The notes: generated by a model from the letters alone, not told the origin. Positions 1-14,300 are shown, counted from the first letter of the stretch. The stretch: DNA of 64,000 nt from Trichinella spiralis (GCA_000181795.3 CM012954.1:325725-389724), one strand, 5' to 3'. Numbers and translations: made by a program.

Positions 1-1168
1 GCTAAAAAGAAAAAAATCGAAACTTTTCTCTTTTCGACAACATCACCACCACCAACCACAGCCGCAAATAATATAATAATAATACTCTCTGTGTGCTCGC
101 GGTAACCAACATCCCCCCCCCCACACAGACATGCATCCCCCTCATACACAAGCAAATATCTTTCATAAAATGGATTTTTGGTAAATTTCTATCATTTGTC
201 AATTTTGTTCGTTTAAATTCCATCCATGTCTATATGTTATGATGTTCAGGGTTCGATTTTCATTTCTAGATGTATAATAATTGATTGAACTGCTGAATTT
301 TGTATACGTAACAGCATTTGTTGCACCACAACAACTTATTTACTCTTATAACGAATCATCACTTTTATTACATGCGACAAAATCAACAACACTGCTGCAA
401 ATTTCCATTCAATTTTCAAAGTAAGTAAAAATATATATATATTTGAAAAAATTATACATTTTTTGTTTAAATTTAAATATAAAACTTTCACTGCTAAAAA
501 TTATCCATTCCATACGTTGGAGGAAAGAGTGCAAAATCTGCACATTTGGATGAACAATTAGAAGAATATTTTCAGCATATAATAGCAATTATGTTGCAAA
601 TAATTTGTTGCAAATATAAAAATCGATAGTCAGAAAAGCAAAGCGGAAATTCAGTGTTTTACACATGTAAACATAAAAATCACATCTAATAACAACACAC
701 TAATTGTATTTCAGACAATTTCAATTTTCCCAATCAATGCACCATTTGCATCTTTCGTTCGATCATTGAGCTTTTCGGAAATATCACACATTTATTATTC
801 CTACTCATTTCAATTTATTAAAAGAAAATTTATCTTTCACTATCTTTATCAAAAATTTCACATTATAATATCAACGGAAGATATCAAATGTACTAAAAAC
901 AGAGATAATGAGCAATTGTCAATTTTTGAATATTTAATTTTTTCACTCTTTACAAATTTCATATTATGCCTACAACTATTGATTCCAATTTATTAAATCT
1001 GATAAAACAATAAACACACGTGCAAGATTGTTGTTTGAAATCAATGCTTAAAGTTCAGTTTTATTCAGCTTCAAAAAATACATATATCAGTTATTAAAGT
1101 TCAAATAAATTTATTTATTTTTTTAAAACAACTATCCAAATTAAATTCATCAAGAAAATAAAATCAAC

Positions 1169-1172
<4 letters not shown>

Positions 1173-1261
<89 letters not shown>
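1173..1261. repeat. (AC)40 microsatellite running into (AT)n
   Basis: About 80 bases of uninterrupted AC dinucleotide followed by a short AT run. It is the longest perfect dinucleotide tract in the window and is likely length-polymorphic between individuals. Confidence 0.98.
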
Positions 1262-1263
<2 letters not shown>

Positions 1264-3303
1264 CAAACACATGTTAAAGGCTATATGCGTTTCCATTTTG
1301 CATACTTGAACAATTCTAATCCAATAAACAATGTTACAACCAAAATTGCAAGGCAAGGAGGAAATGACAATTGGAAATTTCCTTCAAAAATAATTAAATA
1401 AAATACCCACAAATTTCAGGCGTTCAATTTTAACCTCAACTGAATATTTGCTTCAGTAATTGAATAATATACTAACTACTATGAATAAGAAAATAACAAA
1501 AACGAAACCAGCATTCACTAAAACGAACCAATCGATTTATTTATTGATAATAAATAATTAAAATGATATACTCATTTATCAAAAATAATTCTACAGTTAG
1601 GTTTAGCATCATATTCTCAATTGAATTCTCTTCATTGGTATAATTCATGCAAAAATTAGACACAATGAAGTTTAACGGGTTTAAAAATCTCAAGTTGTTC
1701 AAAAAAGAAAAATTTTCAACCTCTACCTTCTTTATCTTCTCTACAGTAATACATTCACGTATAATTTACTTAAAAATATTAAAAATAATTAAAAAAATAT
1801 ATAGTTCAGTTTATTTATTTCCATTTACAACAACAGCATACTATCCAACAAGCATAAATGAACGAATGCTTTGTATTTAATAAAAAAAAATGAAATGAAC
1901 AATTTTGAATTAATAAATCGTAAAAGGTTATAAAAATTTCAGTTGTGCACAATTGAAATGATTGCGTAAGCGAAGAAATGGAATAATTACCCCAGAATTG
2001 AACTTAGAATGACACGATGACCGTGATCATCACATGCTGAAGTGAAATCTGAACTTCAAATCAGAATATCTATGTCGAAGGGTGAAGCAAACTGCTCTTC
2101 ATCAAACCAAACTGAACCAATAAACAAGTTCCCATTTTATTAAATACATGATCACTAAAAAGCACAGAAGCTGCAGTCACAAAGGTCACTACGAAATGGT
2201 TGTTCAGAGAACAAATATCCTACATTAAATTAAATTATATTTCAAAAAAAAACTGAAAATAATAATAAAATGGCAAAGCATGAAGATATTTCAATGGGAA
2301 TATTCTTTCACAATTTAATCTTTAATATTCTATCGTTCGATGCAATTTACGTTAAGATTTTTGGGTTTTCTTTTCAAATAAAGTACATTTCGAATATCTG
2401 CAGTATACGAATTTTGAAAAATTCATTAATTACCACAAATATATTTAAAAATTCATTTCTGATTAATAAATAAAAATTGGAAAATTTTTTCTTTAAAGTT
2501 GTTGGTTGAACCGAATATTAACTGCCCATTTTTCCAGTTTCTTTGATATACTGCAAAACTGGTAATAAAAATGAATAAAGAGGAACAAACAAATGAATGG
2601 AATAAACGAGTGCAAAGCTAGGCTAGCTGTTCAAAGCATTTTGACGCTTGAAAAAGCAAAAACGTCAACAAAATCAAATTGCCTTATTTCAGCAGCTGGA
2701 TCGTTCCCAACAACGCCTCACAATTTAAAACTGTAAAAACAGAAATGCAAAATTGCAGCTGAAACTTGTTCTCAACAACTGACAAACAACAACAACAACA
2801 TGAAATAAATAATAAGTACAATTAATTATACATAAATAAATAATAGGAAAATTAATCAAATTATATTTGAATAATAATCAATAATTCATCAAGATCATTA
2901 GTAGTATAGCAGATACATAAGCAGTTAAACAATATGAGATCTCTCAAAGTTATAATGATGAAAGAGAATCATTATTTTTAAAAACAAATCTGTATCTGAC
3001 TCAAAAAAACAATAATAATAATAAATTAAATAAAAAAATTCATAAAATATGATGATAACTGAGTGCATTTGAAGACTTGTCCGTTGCTTGAAGACAACAT
3101 TTCAAAATAACACCCACGTAGACACACACACACACACCCATGAGCACACAAAAATGCAGATGCGATTAGTTAGCTGTTTACAGTAAAAACAAACAACAAC
3201 GCATCAAAGTAGCCTATTCAAATAGTGATGCATACAACACGGGTAAAATATATTTATGATATGAAAATGGGAAAAAAAAGAAAATATAAAAAAAAAACTT
3301 ATA

Positions 3304-3347
3304 ACATTTATACATACGTACGTACGTACGTACGTATGTATAAATGT
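3304..3347. repeat. 44-base perfect palindrome with TACG core
   Basis: The two 22-base halves are exact reverse complements with no spacer. The core is a TACG tetranucleotide repeat, and the arms extend symmetrically beyond it with ATTTATACA and TGTATAAAT, so the symmetry is more than a by-product of the self-complementary repeat. The symmetry breaks at 3303/3348. Confidence 0.95.
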
Positions 3348-3478
3348 GAAAAAGCATAGATGCATACATGATAAATGCAATAGAAGCAATAATAATAATA
3401 ATAAATTGTGAAAAATGAGGCGAAGAAATTTAAGTAAAAATAGGAGAAATAGGAAAATTTAAAAATCCTGTTCAAAAC

Positions 3479-3617
3479 GTCGCCAGCTTGTTTGTTGGCT
3501 AGACTTGAAAGCGCGGCGTGCGTAAAAGACTGGTTTTGGTCAAGTTGTGCAACAGCAGCAGCCGCAGCAATAGCAGCATCAGCATCAACAGCAGCAGCGG
3601 CAGCGGCAGCAGCATCA
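3479..3617 (-). other. Possible alanine-rich coding exon, unassigned
   Basis: On the minus strand an acceptor-like site (CTGTATAG) precedes an open segment of 139 bases. It encodes an Ala/Asp-rich run followed by a hydrophilic tail of ordinary composition (AQLDQNQSFTHAALSSLANK) and ends at a weak GTTTTG donor in phase 0. The plus strand is also open across the GCA/CAG-type repeat, so the coding strand is not settled. I do not recognise a family. It could be one exon of a minus-strand gene continuing to the left, or a chance reading of a trinucleotide repeat. Confidence 0.22.
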
Positions 3618-6600
3618 CTATACAGACACACACACACACACACACACATAAACACACAGTTCATTGCCATTCTGTTCTCCTATTCTACACATTATCTAAC
3701 ATATGCAATTGCTAACATCTATTTTGCTTTGAAGCAGAAAGAAATCAAAATTTTAATATATCTATAACTATTATTATTAACGAACAACCACATCTACTAC
3801 AACACCAACGACATTCATCTACTGACAGCCAATATTATTACATTTATAAAAATTAAATTGTAAGTACACTTCTTTTCATATTCATATTTATTTACTTATA
3901 CATACATTATATATATATTCTATTTACTTTCTTCTCACCTTATCAATATACTACATCCAAACTGGATTTTTGAATTTCAAGGTGATAATTCTCATTTTTC
4001 ACACTTATTACATCACTTACTTCACTTTATATTTAAAAATATAATAATAATTTAAATTTTAAAAACTGACATTAGTGATTATTACAAAAATGATTACAAT
4101 AATTACACTATGACATACTCCGCATCTATCTGTCCATCCGTTCGTCTCTGCTTGTAAAATTATTATATAGCACTGCTACTTCAACCAATGCAACAACTGG
4201 TCGCTCAAAAACTTGTAAATCGTCTTCACACTCCAATTCAATATATATATATATATATATATTACTTGCAGTTCAGTTTCATCAAGATCATAATTATATA
4301 TACCTGTTGAAAGAAAACTTTATCATAATTTTATAAATTTCAAATCAATTTTCACAAAATTCAAATAATAACATAACTTTTGTCATCCAACTTTTTGCAA
4401 TGATGAACAACTTCCTAAATGTTCGACAATAAAAAAAAATTGGTACATATTTAAACTATTCTTGTTTTCTTTTTGAAATGCACATCCATTATGCATAAAT
4501 AATATTTGTATAGTACTGAATATTGTATGACATATTTTTTATTGTAATTTTTAAACATAACCATCTCATCACGCGCATATTGTAAAAAAAAATTCCCCTG
4601 TCCAACATTGAAAGTAAAAATGCATAAATAATTTTGAATAATGAGAAACAGATCGCTCGCTGGCCTGAAAAAACAATTTTCACTTTCACCAAAACTGTGT
4701 TAACAATGCAATAAAACTCAAGCTGACGATAACAATTAAACTTTCCGTTTCCAATTTTATTAAGCAAAAAATACAAACATGTATGTATATTTCTTATAAT
4801 TCATTATATAAAAATGATAATTTGTTATATGAAAAGCATATTGGAAGAAGGGAAAGTTTTTCTTTTTCTTTTGTAAATATTACATTATTGTTCAGTTATT
4901 TAAAAAAAGCAAATTCAATTAAAAAAGAAATATCAAATTTGCAATTTAACATTTTCTTCTTGTCAGTCTCGATCCTTATGGACAAAAATTATTTATTACA
5001 ATTATTATCACAGTCCAACTGTCATCTTCATCTAACTATTCGCGTCAACCAAACAGCATAACGTCGATTTCATCACTGTGCGATAATTTTGAAGTGTAAA
5101 TTTCTATTGTATATTGACTTTAGCGTTCGATCAGACTGCTTGCTAACGTACTATCATCATGTGATGCTAGCAACGTCAACATACATACATACATACTTTT
5201 ATGTATATACACTACTTTTTAGCGCATTAGCTTTGATCTTACAGTTTCGTATTTGCATTTCTTACAAAAATAATTCATTTTACAAAATTTCTTTAGAACA
5301 AAAAAATCTAAATGTACGTTTTTTTTGTTTTTCCAATTTATGAATTAATTTAAAATATATAATAATAAACAAACTAATTGTGATCATATTAAATTTAGAA
5401 AATTGATAGAAAACAGACAAAATCAAGATCAATAAGTAATAAAAATAAAATTCATATATCTTGAATAACATTTGCGGTTGCAAGATCAACAGCTTCTCAA
5501 ATAGCCGATTAAATTGAACAATTAATCCCGATAGGTGTATTGTATTTGACATGAAAGACACTATCCATCTCAGAACTGCAAGTACAGTAACCGTAGATAA
5601 ACTATTTATAATGCATAAATTACATTTGTGAATCAATAAACAAATGTTCAACAATAGATAAAATAATAATAATAATAATAGTATAAATTCAACAACATAC
5701 ATAATTTGTATTATTAGACTCCCGGACGCCGACAATAAACTGTTCTCACTCGCAATTTGGATAAATAATTTCCGCTATTACTACTACTACCACTGTTGTT
5801 GTTATTGAAATCAGGAAAGCAATTTTATTCCCTCGTTTTTTTAAAAAAAACTTATTTCAAACATAAATGTAAGTTTTTTATTTTTCTATTACAAATGCTA
5901 AAACATGATTATGCAAAATTCTCTGCTGCCCAAGGGGAGAATGAAAAACCACTTTTTACAATAAATCACTATTCATTCGTGTCAATAAAAATATTTTAAA
6001 ATCAAATTCCACAAACTAAATTGTTAAATATTACCAACAAAAAGTTAAACTTAAATAATATTGGCATCACAAGCATTCAAGTCATTTAATTAAAATGCAA
6101 CCAAATAAGTGAAAACCGAATGACATTTATGTAATATTTTCTGCCTCCCTCGCCCTTTTAATTCTTAGCATACTGATAAAGAAGACTTCGTTTGAAGCAA
6201 TCGTCTTAAATTTAAAACTTTGAAGTAAGCTATTTTCAAAGAGAAAAGAACGAAAATAAAAAACAACCTGGTGACGTCAACAGTTATTAGCAAATTTAAA
6301 ATGATCAGCTTATCTTAAGGCAATACCCAAGGTGAGAAATAAATGAATGTATGAATCAAGATAGCAGTGAAAACCAAAATAAACAGTCACATTGTTATTG
6401 ATTTCATTTGATTTATCATCATCATCATCATTTGCACATTTCTTTAAGTTTAATCTTTCTTGGTGTCTTAAAATTGGAATAAAAGTGGAGGATTGGAAAA
6501 AGAATATAAATTTAAAAAATTCACTCACTTATAAGGCAAACTGACTTGAAGCTGTTTTAAAATTAAAACATATAACCGTTTAAGTCAATTATATTATTAA

Positions 6601-9479
6601 CATTTAAAAATTTTCATGCCGATGTATGAACAACAATATTTAAACACAAAAAAATATATATATGCAAGCAAATGATAAATAACTCCTTTTCACCTTAAGC
6701 AAACCATAACTTACACTTTTGCATCATTTATTATTTACAAAGAGGAAAGATTATTATCAGTAATTTTATTTTCTTAATTCCAAAGAATAAATAATAATAC
6801 GGATAACAAGTATGAAGAGTAAATTTCAAAAATATTCTGCGCGCAATGTAAAATATGTAAAAATGAAAAAATGAAAGCAAATTTATACGCTATAACCAAT
6901 ATTAGAGAGACGACATTTTTCCAAAATGAATAGTCAAATATCAAAAAATCAATTTGCTGCTGCTGTTGTTGTTTATGCTTGTAAAAATGTAAAAACATGA
7001 ATCACGAAATAGCATTGCTTAGTTGCTTCAATTTCAAACTTCATTATCAACTATTCAGTCTTCGAAATTCAACTTTATTTCAGATCAAATAAAAAGTAAA
7101 TAAATAAATATGATACAAATGCCAATTCTTACTTCCCACATCAAAATTTTCGACAATTTCTTGAACAATGTAAAAATAATTAGATATTCATTCATTCGGT
7201 AAAGCAAGCAAACGTCACTACTAGAAGCTTGAAAACACATTTAAAATTAATGGTAAAATTTCAAATGTACTACAACATCATCTTACTACTCTGCATGATG
7301 TTTGTTACTTTTCCTTTTGCATGTGTCTGAATCGACTATTCTACTTATTTGCAAACATTATCATGCAAATCTGTCATATTGTACTCGAACAGTTCATCAT
7401 AATTATAAATATATACCATAATTGCATCCAAAAATTTACAGTGCACCTCATCTGAATTGGATTCATTACTTATTAGCAAGCACAATGAACTAACACTCTG
7501 TCTGAAAATAAATGAAGTAAAACCACTGGATAAGGTAAGATGCTTTCAAGAAAAAGATACTTTCAACAAAACTTCTTATGCTCTTTGCTAGAATTTCCAA
7601 TGTCAATTCTAATTTTAATACAGTTTATCAATTTCAGAAATTTAATCTTCACCGTAATGATCATTTTTAACAAAAATGCATTTAAATGAAACGTACAAAA
7701 CAAGCATAAAAAACATGGCAATGTAGGTCGATTAAACAAACTGCTATATAATGCTTTTTCATTTTTGAAATTTCTTTTACTCATTTCATATTCATTAATC
7801 ATTGGAAAATATTTTCCTACAATTTCTGCAAGCATTAAGCATCTTTTTATCCTCGTTACGAAAATATTACAATTATTAATAATATGATCACATCAGAAGT
7901 TTATTACATCTAAGAAAATATGGCTAATATGAAAAGTTTCCAAATAAATCTCGATACAGATTGCTTATTTTTCATAAAATAGACATAACAGATGAAATGA
8001 TCAATCACATGTTGAAAGCTGAAAGAAATTTCATAGCTTTCCATTTTCATTAATATTTAATTTGTATGTTTTCATTTCTGAACAAGTAAAACCCCACAAA
8101 TTATAATTTGAAAATTCCCATTAAGCATCAAAATAAATTGTCACACTAGCAATTATTTCCAAAATTTCGTGCATCATTTCAGGCTATTATAAACAGACAA
8201 TTTTTCTTTTTTTTTGCAAATGAACTTATTAATATATGCTAAAAATTTTCAAATAAAGAATAACTATTTTCAATTCACAATTCAATTTTAAACTGAATCT
8301 TTAATTGAAATTGTTGAGCATCGATTTGAAATAAAGTTCAAGCAAATAATACAAGATGAATTTAAATACCAACAGTAATTTGAATAAATTCAAACAGTAG
8401 AAATACGGTTCTATGTTGATACATGCATGTATATGTATACATATTCATACAATAAAGCAATATTTCAATAAAAATTCAACAAGTTGCATTTAACAATATC
8501 ATATTAACGGTGGACGCGTTTGATTTAATTAAAATGATTCCAAACAGTACAAGATGCTATTCGATTTCGCAAAAATAGCAACGGCAAATTGTAAATTAAT
8601 TTAACACTTGATTATTGTTAACCGAAAGTTTAATGAACAACCATTTAGTAAACCATTACAATTAAATCATCATTACTTAAATAATAACAAATATTTCACT
8701 GACACACACAGACACGCACAAATGTGAAGATTTCATTCATATAAAAATAGCACCTGTCAAAACTTGCATATACTCATGAAAACGTGCTTTCTGAAACTAA
8801 GCAAAAAAAACATTTCACGAAAATTGATATGTCCATAGCAAAAGTTTTTTTGCTTCTTTTGATTATTCTGCAAAAAAATATATACACAGATACGTTTATC
8901 GTTTCTTAGCAATTGTTCACAAGTTGCTTTTCAAAAATTTCAAAATAAACAGCTGAAAAATAAGTACTCGCACATCTCAAGTGAAACTTATGCGAATGAC
9001 TTTTTTAAAATTTCTTCTCATCATAAGCTACAAATTTAAAGGTGATGTGCATAAATAATTGAATTTGAAATTTTACTTTGAATTTTATTTGAAACAAAAA
9101 ACAGATTAAATTTCTCAAAATTTCGGTACATTAGTTATTTATTGTAAGATATTCGCCCAATTGTGTACTGAATGATTACTACTGTTCAGTGAGTATTTTT
9201 CAAATCTAACCTTGACAATTACAACTATCTGCATTTCAATCTGAAAGTCAGTCAACAATTCTGATGTCTGAAACTTGATTTTATCGTTCACCTTGAACCG
9301 TAACATTGAATTTTTTCCTTTTAAACTGATCTGAAAATTTTCCTTCGTCAACATGGTTTTTAATACTTATTGAAATTAATAAACAACTGTCATTCAATTG
9401 AATAAATAATTTTTGTAATAAATACTTTTAAATAATGAAAAAAAATCTTCAAAAAACGCTTCTCTACTGATATACAACA

Positions 9480-9900
9480 AATTGCGCGCGTCATTTTATC
9501 AGCAACTTCACACTCTGACGCGTTTCAATCAACTACCAATCAACCAGCGCAACGAATCTCAGTTCTCAAAGTTGACGTTGAATAAACTTGGCTAAGGTAC
9601 ATTTTATTCGAGTCGATATCAAAGTTTTCAGTTTGTCACGGCAAATTAAGGTAATTCGCGGCTGTCGAAAATGATTGCCTCTGCCGGTGGCCCTAATCGA
9701 ATACATCTTTCAATGGTCAATATCCAGGCAATTACATCCGGCCAAGACAACTTCAGCTATTTATATGTTTTATCATCAATTTCAAACAATTAATGTAGAA
9801 AATTATATTAACCTGCGCACAGTTCTGCTAAAAATATTCCCAGAGTACCAAAAAAAACGAAACGACTTCTAGCGATAACAATTTCTCATTATCAACTGCC
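9480..9900. other. Island of higher GC with short open frames on both strands
   Basis: This segment stands out from its AT-rich surroundings and holds several open frames of 40-65 codons on both strands, none with a recognisable motif. A TATA-like element (ATATAAATA) lies on the minus strand near 9760. It may be a promoter with a first exon of a minus-strand gene, or an upstream non-coding exon of the kinase gene to the right. Neither reading is proven. Confidence 0.3.
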
Positions 9901-11321
9901 ATTGTCATTCACACCAAGGTAATTTTGCTCTTTTTTTTTCTCTCATTTAATTGCTTCTATTAATCAAGTAATCAATTAGTTGAAATTTGTCAAATTGTGA
10001 TGCGCCTAATAAATAATTATTTAATCCTTACATATTTCACAGCATTGCTGTAAGTGTGAAAAATTATAAAACAGAATTATTGTAACTTTACAAAAAACCC
10101 CAACTATAAACTAGTGGATCGCGTAGGAAATTGAAAAAAAAAACGTTATATACATAGTATCAAATTCTTCTTTCTTTGTAAATAAAGTGTTGGAGTGTTT
10201 TAATTTTTGTCCAATAAATAACAAAAGTTGTAAAGTTAATTGCAGAAAACAAGAAATTGTTCTATTAAACAAGTCATAAACGTGATTTTCTTGTCGGTGT
10301 GCTCTACAGTAACGCAAAAAATTCGGAACAACAAAGGAAAGTTTAAAATCGTTGACTACAGATTAAAATTATTATCACTATTGACGTTCTTCATGGTCAT
10401 TCAACGTTAAGAATGGAAAATTTCTACGAATATAAAAACTCTAATTCTAAACGTTATTGATGATATTTTGAGAGAAGAGTTGACAATAAAAGCGAAAAAT
10501 GATCATTTACGCTGCACTCAGAACACGGTTATTGTTAATGTATAAAATACTAATAATAATAATAATAATAAAACACTTACCAGTATGTAGAGCTTGTTGA
10601 AATAAATTGAAAAAAGAATGCAAATATTAAAGCAACAAACAGCTACAAAGAAAATTGTGGAAGAAATAAAATAAATGTTTTACCAATTGAATATTTTACA
10701 TTTATTTGATTTTCAAGCAAGTTAGTTTCAAATTGACCCAATTTACTTTTCAAAAATTTTAAAAATTTTAAATTACATTTATCATTCTTTTGTTATTATT
10801 TTTTTGTAATTTAATAACTTTTTTAAATATAATAAACTAATTTCATCATGAATTTTGCAAATTTTCAAATTACAGTTCTTATTTATCTTTATATTTCAGA
10901 GGGTGAAATTGATAATCATGTTGTTACTTGGTGATAAAACTTTAGGAAAATAAAAAGATTTAAATTGCGATGTATAGCATATTTTTAAATATCTATTTTT
11001 AGTATGTTAAAAAGTGGGAAAGAAAAGTTTTTTTTTAGAATGACTTGAATTTTCATGCTTATTTTTGATGAACAAATGAATAATTTGCATTGATTGAATG
11101 AAAATAATTTCAAGAATTTGTTGATATTTGATATTTTACGTAATAAGAGAAGAAAAATTAATGGATAAAATTTGAAATAATATTCGTTTTTTGTTTATCT
11201 TTGCTATTTTTAGATCTTTTGATAGAATAAGAAGAAAGTAGTACTGTAGAATAGAAAAGAAAAAGTGGATTTTAAATATAGAGAAAATAAAAAAAATCAA
11301 GTTAATAAGAAGAAGAAAAAT
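9901..11321. other. Upstream region of the PKG gene
   Basis: AT-rich sequence between the 9.5-9.9 kb island and the first ATG of the kinase gene. The base bias changes from A-rich to T-rich on the + strand at roughly 10.6-10.8 kb. One minus-strand segment at 10581-10642 is framed by good splice sites (see findings). No core promoter for the kinase could be identified. Confidence 0.5.
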
Positions 11322-14300
11322 ATGAAAAAATATTTGCAATCATTGTTAGCACATCGGGTTAAACGTGGAAGTAGTGGGGGTGGGGGTGGGGCTTTTGGGG
11401 GTAATTGTGGTGGAGATGTAGGCGATGGGACCAACGATGGAACCTGCAAAACGGGCGCCAAGACAGCAAGAAACCGGTTTCTGACCAATGACGTCAAAAC
11501 GGCAACGTCAACGTTGAATAGTTGCAGCGCCGCCGCGTACGGCGGCAAGACGCCGGCTAGCGATACTTTGTCCGTCAGTTGCAAGCAGAACGACAACAAC
11601 AACAACAACAATTCCAAAGCCGGGCTGACGAAAAGCGTCCCGACCACGCCCTCTTCTTCTTCATCATCTTATTCTTATTCTTCCTCTTCTCCGGCAAAGC
11701 ATAATCATCCGGCGGCAAAGTCGATGAAAATCAAAATTGGCGGCCGTATGACTGATATTGCAGAATTGGAACGTCTACTTGACGAAAAAGACAAACTAAT
11801 TATCCAACAAGACAAAGATATTAAAATTCATCTGGCAAAAATTAAACAACACGAAGAGCAAATTAAATCTTTAAAAGTAAGCAATTTCATCATATCTATA
11901 CATTTCTTGTTTACTTGTTTGTTATTTTTATTTCGAAAAGTTGTTGTTTACTATAAATGTGGGACGAAATTTTCAAAATTCAACGCGCACCAACCATTTG
12001 GCAGCAGCTTTGTTTGTTAAATCGATGAGAGACGCGCACATGCAAGCATAATAGATCGCATTTATCTATAAACTGCTGTAGCGCGTTTATTATTATTATT
12101 ATTATTACTACTACTACTGGTATTGCTGTCATCAGCTTATTTCTGTTTGAATTATCAATTATGAAAAAAAAAACTTTTATATTATTAAAATAATTAATCG
12201 AAAAATTCCTTGTCAAATTTCGGCCACCACATCTTTTCTAGCTTATTTTTCGTTAGCAAACTGAAAGGTAGTGAAAGAGAGACACACAGGAAGCAGAACG
12301 TTTCTAGCTGACATGTTGTTGTTCATGAGCGTGCTTGCGTGTGCCAGCAAATTTTAATGGTGGCACCAACCGATTAGCTGATGCTATTTCCCATCCCCTC
12401 TTGCTACATTTCCTTATTATTTCTTTTTTTTATTTAAACGAAAACGTAGCTTTTATCAAAAATTAACTGTAAATTTCTCATTTATTTAACCCTATCAACT
12501 TGATGAACAAACTTATTTATTGTTATCCTTCAACTTACGTATATATTCATTCACTGGTGAACGCTTTTTATGCGACAATGTGATGGATTTAAATTTCCAA
12601 AATTCACCATACATGTAAATGTATTTATCTTTATAATATGCTCTAACGCTTACTCGATTCTCTATTGAGCAACAAATGCGTCTTACGGTTGACATTATTA
12701 TTATTATTATTTTTGGTGTTGTTGTGAATTATCATTATGAAATCAAAGAAAAACAAAAAAAAAGCTATACATTTGAAACAATGATAAAGGAAATTACTAA
12801 TCAAAATTATATAAATCACGCACCATGACCTAATTTATCATAAATATCTAAAATGTTATTTGCTTAAATATTTTGATAATGAACAGCAGCAGGAAGTTGT
12901 AGCTTCTCCGCCTATTTCAATTGCATTTCTGATGGAAAACTTTTCAAAAAATAAAATAAATAAAACATTTCCATACAAAACTTTTTCACAGTGTTGATTG
13001 ATAAAGAAATATTCACTTGTTTATTTGTCTTGTATTATTTTTTTTTCTTTTGAAAATATTTCAAGATTCTAATCAACGATAAAGGTCATCAATTTTGGCA
13101 TTTGAAATCAGTTTAGCGAAATGGAAAAGATATTTTCCAATGCAATTTACGCAAATAGATGAATGAATTATTTATAAATTGAAAGCAAGTGCAGAATGAA
13201 ATGGATGGATCAATCTCATTTCATGCGTTTTATTGTTCAACGTATAAATCGACTGACAGACATTTAATCTGATTAATTAATTAATTCATTGGTCGATCAA
13301 TTTGACTAAATTTTAAATAATAATAATAATGTTCTTGTTGTTTTTTGTTGTCAGTCAGAATGCGACAAACTGCGTTCAGTTTTGGATTTGAAAGTCGGCG
13401 AATCGCCCACGTCGAGGAGCAAATCCAGCGACGAACTGAGGGCACAGCTCCAGATGCAAGCAAGTATGGTCGGCCAGGCGGCAAATGTGAAGAAGCAGGG
13501 CGTCTCGGCCGAACCGAACACTTACAAAGACAAAGTGTCACTGATCCATTACAAGAAGAGTGGACAGTAATAATAATTTTAATTTTAATTATTTCTCAAG
13601 AGAATTTCTTTTTCATTCATTTTATTCAGGTCCAAGCAGTTGATAAGAAATGCAATTTTGCAAAATGACTTCTTGAGGCATTTGGATCGTGAGCAAGTTT
13701 CAGAAATGGTCGAGTGCATGTACGAACGGGATGTACCGGAGAATGAGTTTGTCATTTGCGAAGGAGCAGCCGGTGCTCATCTCTACGTTGCAGCACGTGA
13801 GTTTATTCAATTCTGATTCATCATCACCAATTGGATTTTTCATTTTGTACATTGGCACCGACAGTTTCTGTTCTACTATATCCGATGCTTGTTTCGCTTT
13901 TTTTTAGCAGCTTGTAACTGTTGCTCACTGAACGAAACAAATTTAAATGACAACAATTTCCAGTTGTTGTATTTTTTGGCTTAATATTTTTTTCTCGTAT
14001 TTAGAAGGTGAATTACAAGTATTCAAAAATGAAAAGATGCTCGGGAAAATGGGTCCTGGCAAAGTATTCGGCGAACTTGCTTTGCTTTACAACTGTACTC
14101 GTACTGCATCCGTGAAAGGTAATACTTCAACATCATTTAACATTACTTTTATTCTCTGACTTTCCACTTTTTATTTTTATTATTCATTTTTTAATATTAA
14201 AATTATTAGCCATGGGACCGGTGAAACTTTGGGTATTGGATAGAGCAGTTTTTCAAATGATCACCATGCGTCTTGGATTGCAAAGGCACGAAACGTTGAT

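Larger units (their letters stand above)
1..9479. other. Left non-coding stretch, no confident gene
   Basis: No reading frame here is convincing as a gene. The + strand is visibly A-rich, whereas introns of the + strand genes further right are T-rich. That would fit intron sequence of a minus-strand gene lying beyond the left edge. Visible structure includes a long AC repeat, a 44-base perfect palindrome, many short AT and ATT runs, and an alanine-rich exon-like segment on the minus strand at 3479-3617. The remainder is simple AT-rich sequence in which I see nothing further. Confidence 0.6.

Noticed and set aside
2-223. Open frame at the left edge on the minus strand
   Set aside because: Low-complexity composition, no motif and no splice context.
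11297-11647. Proline/leucine-rich open frame on the minus strand
   Set aside because: Antisense of PKG exon 1; its composition follows from the Gly/Ser/Asn-rich sense frame.
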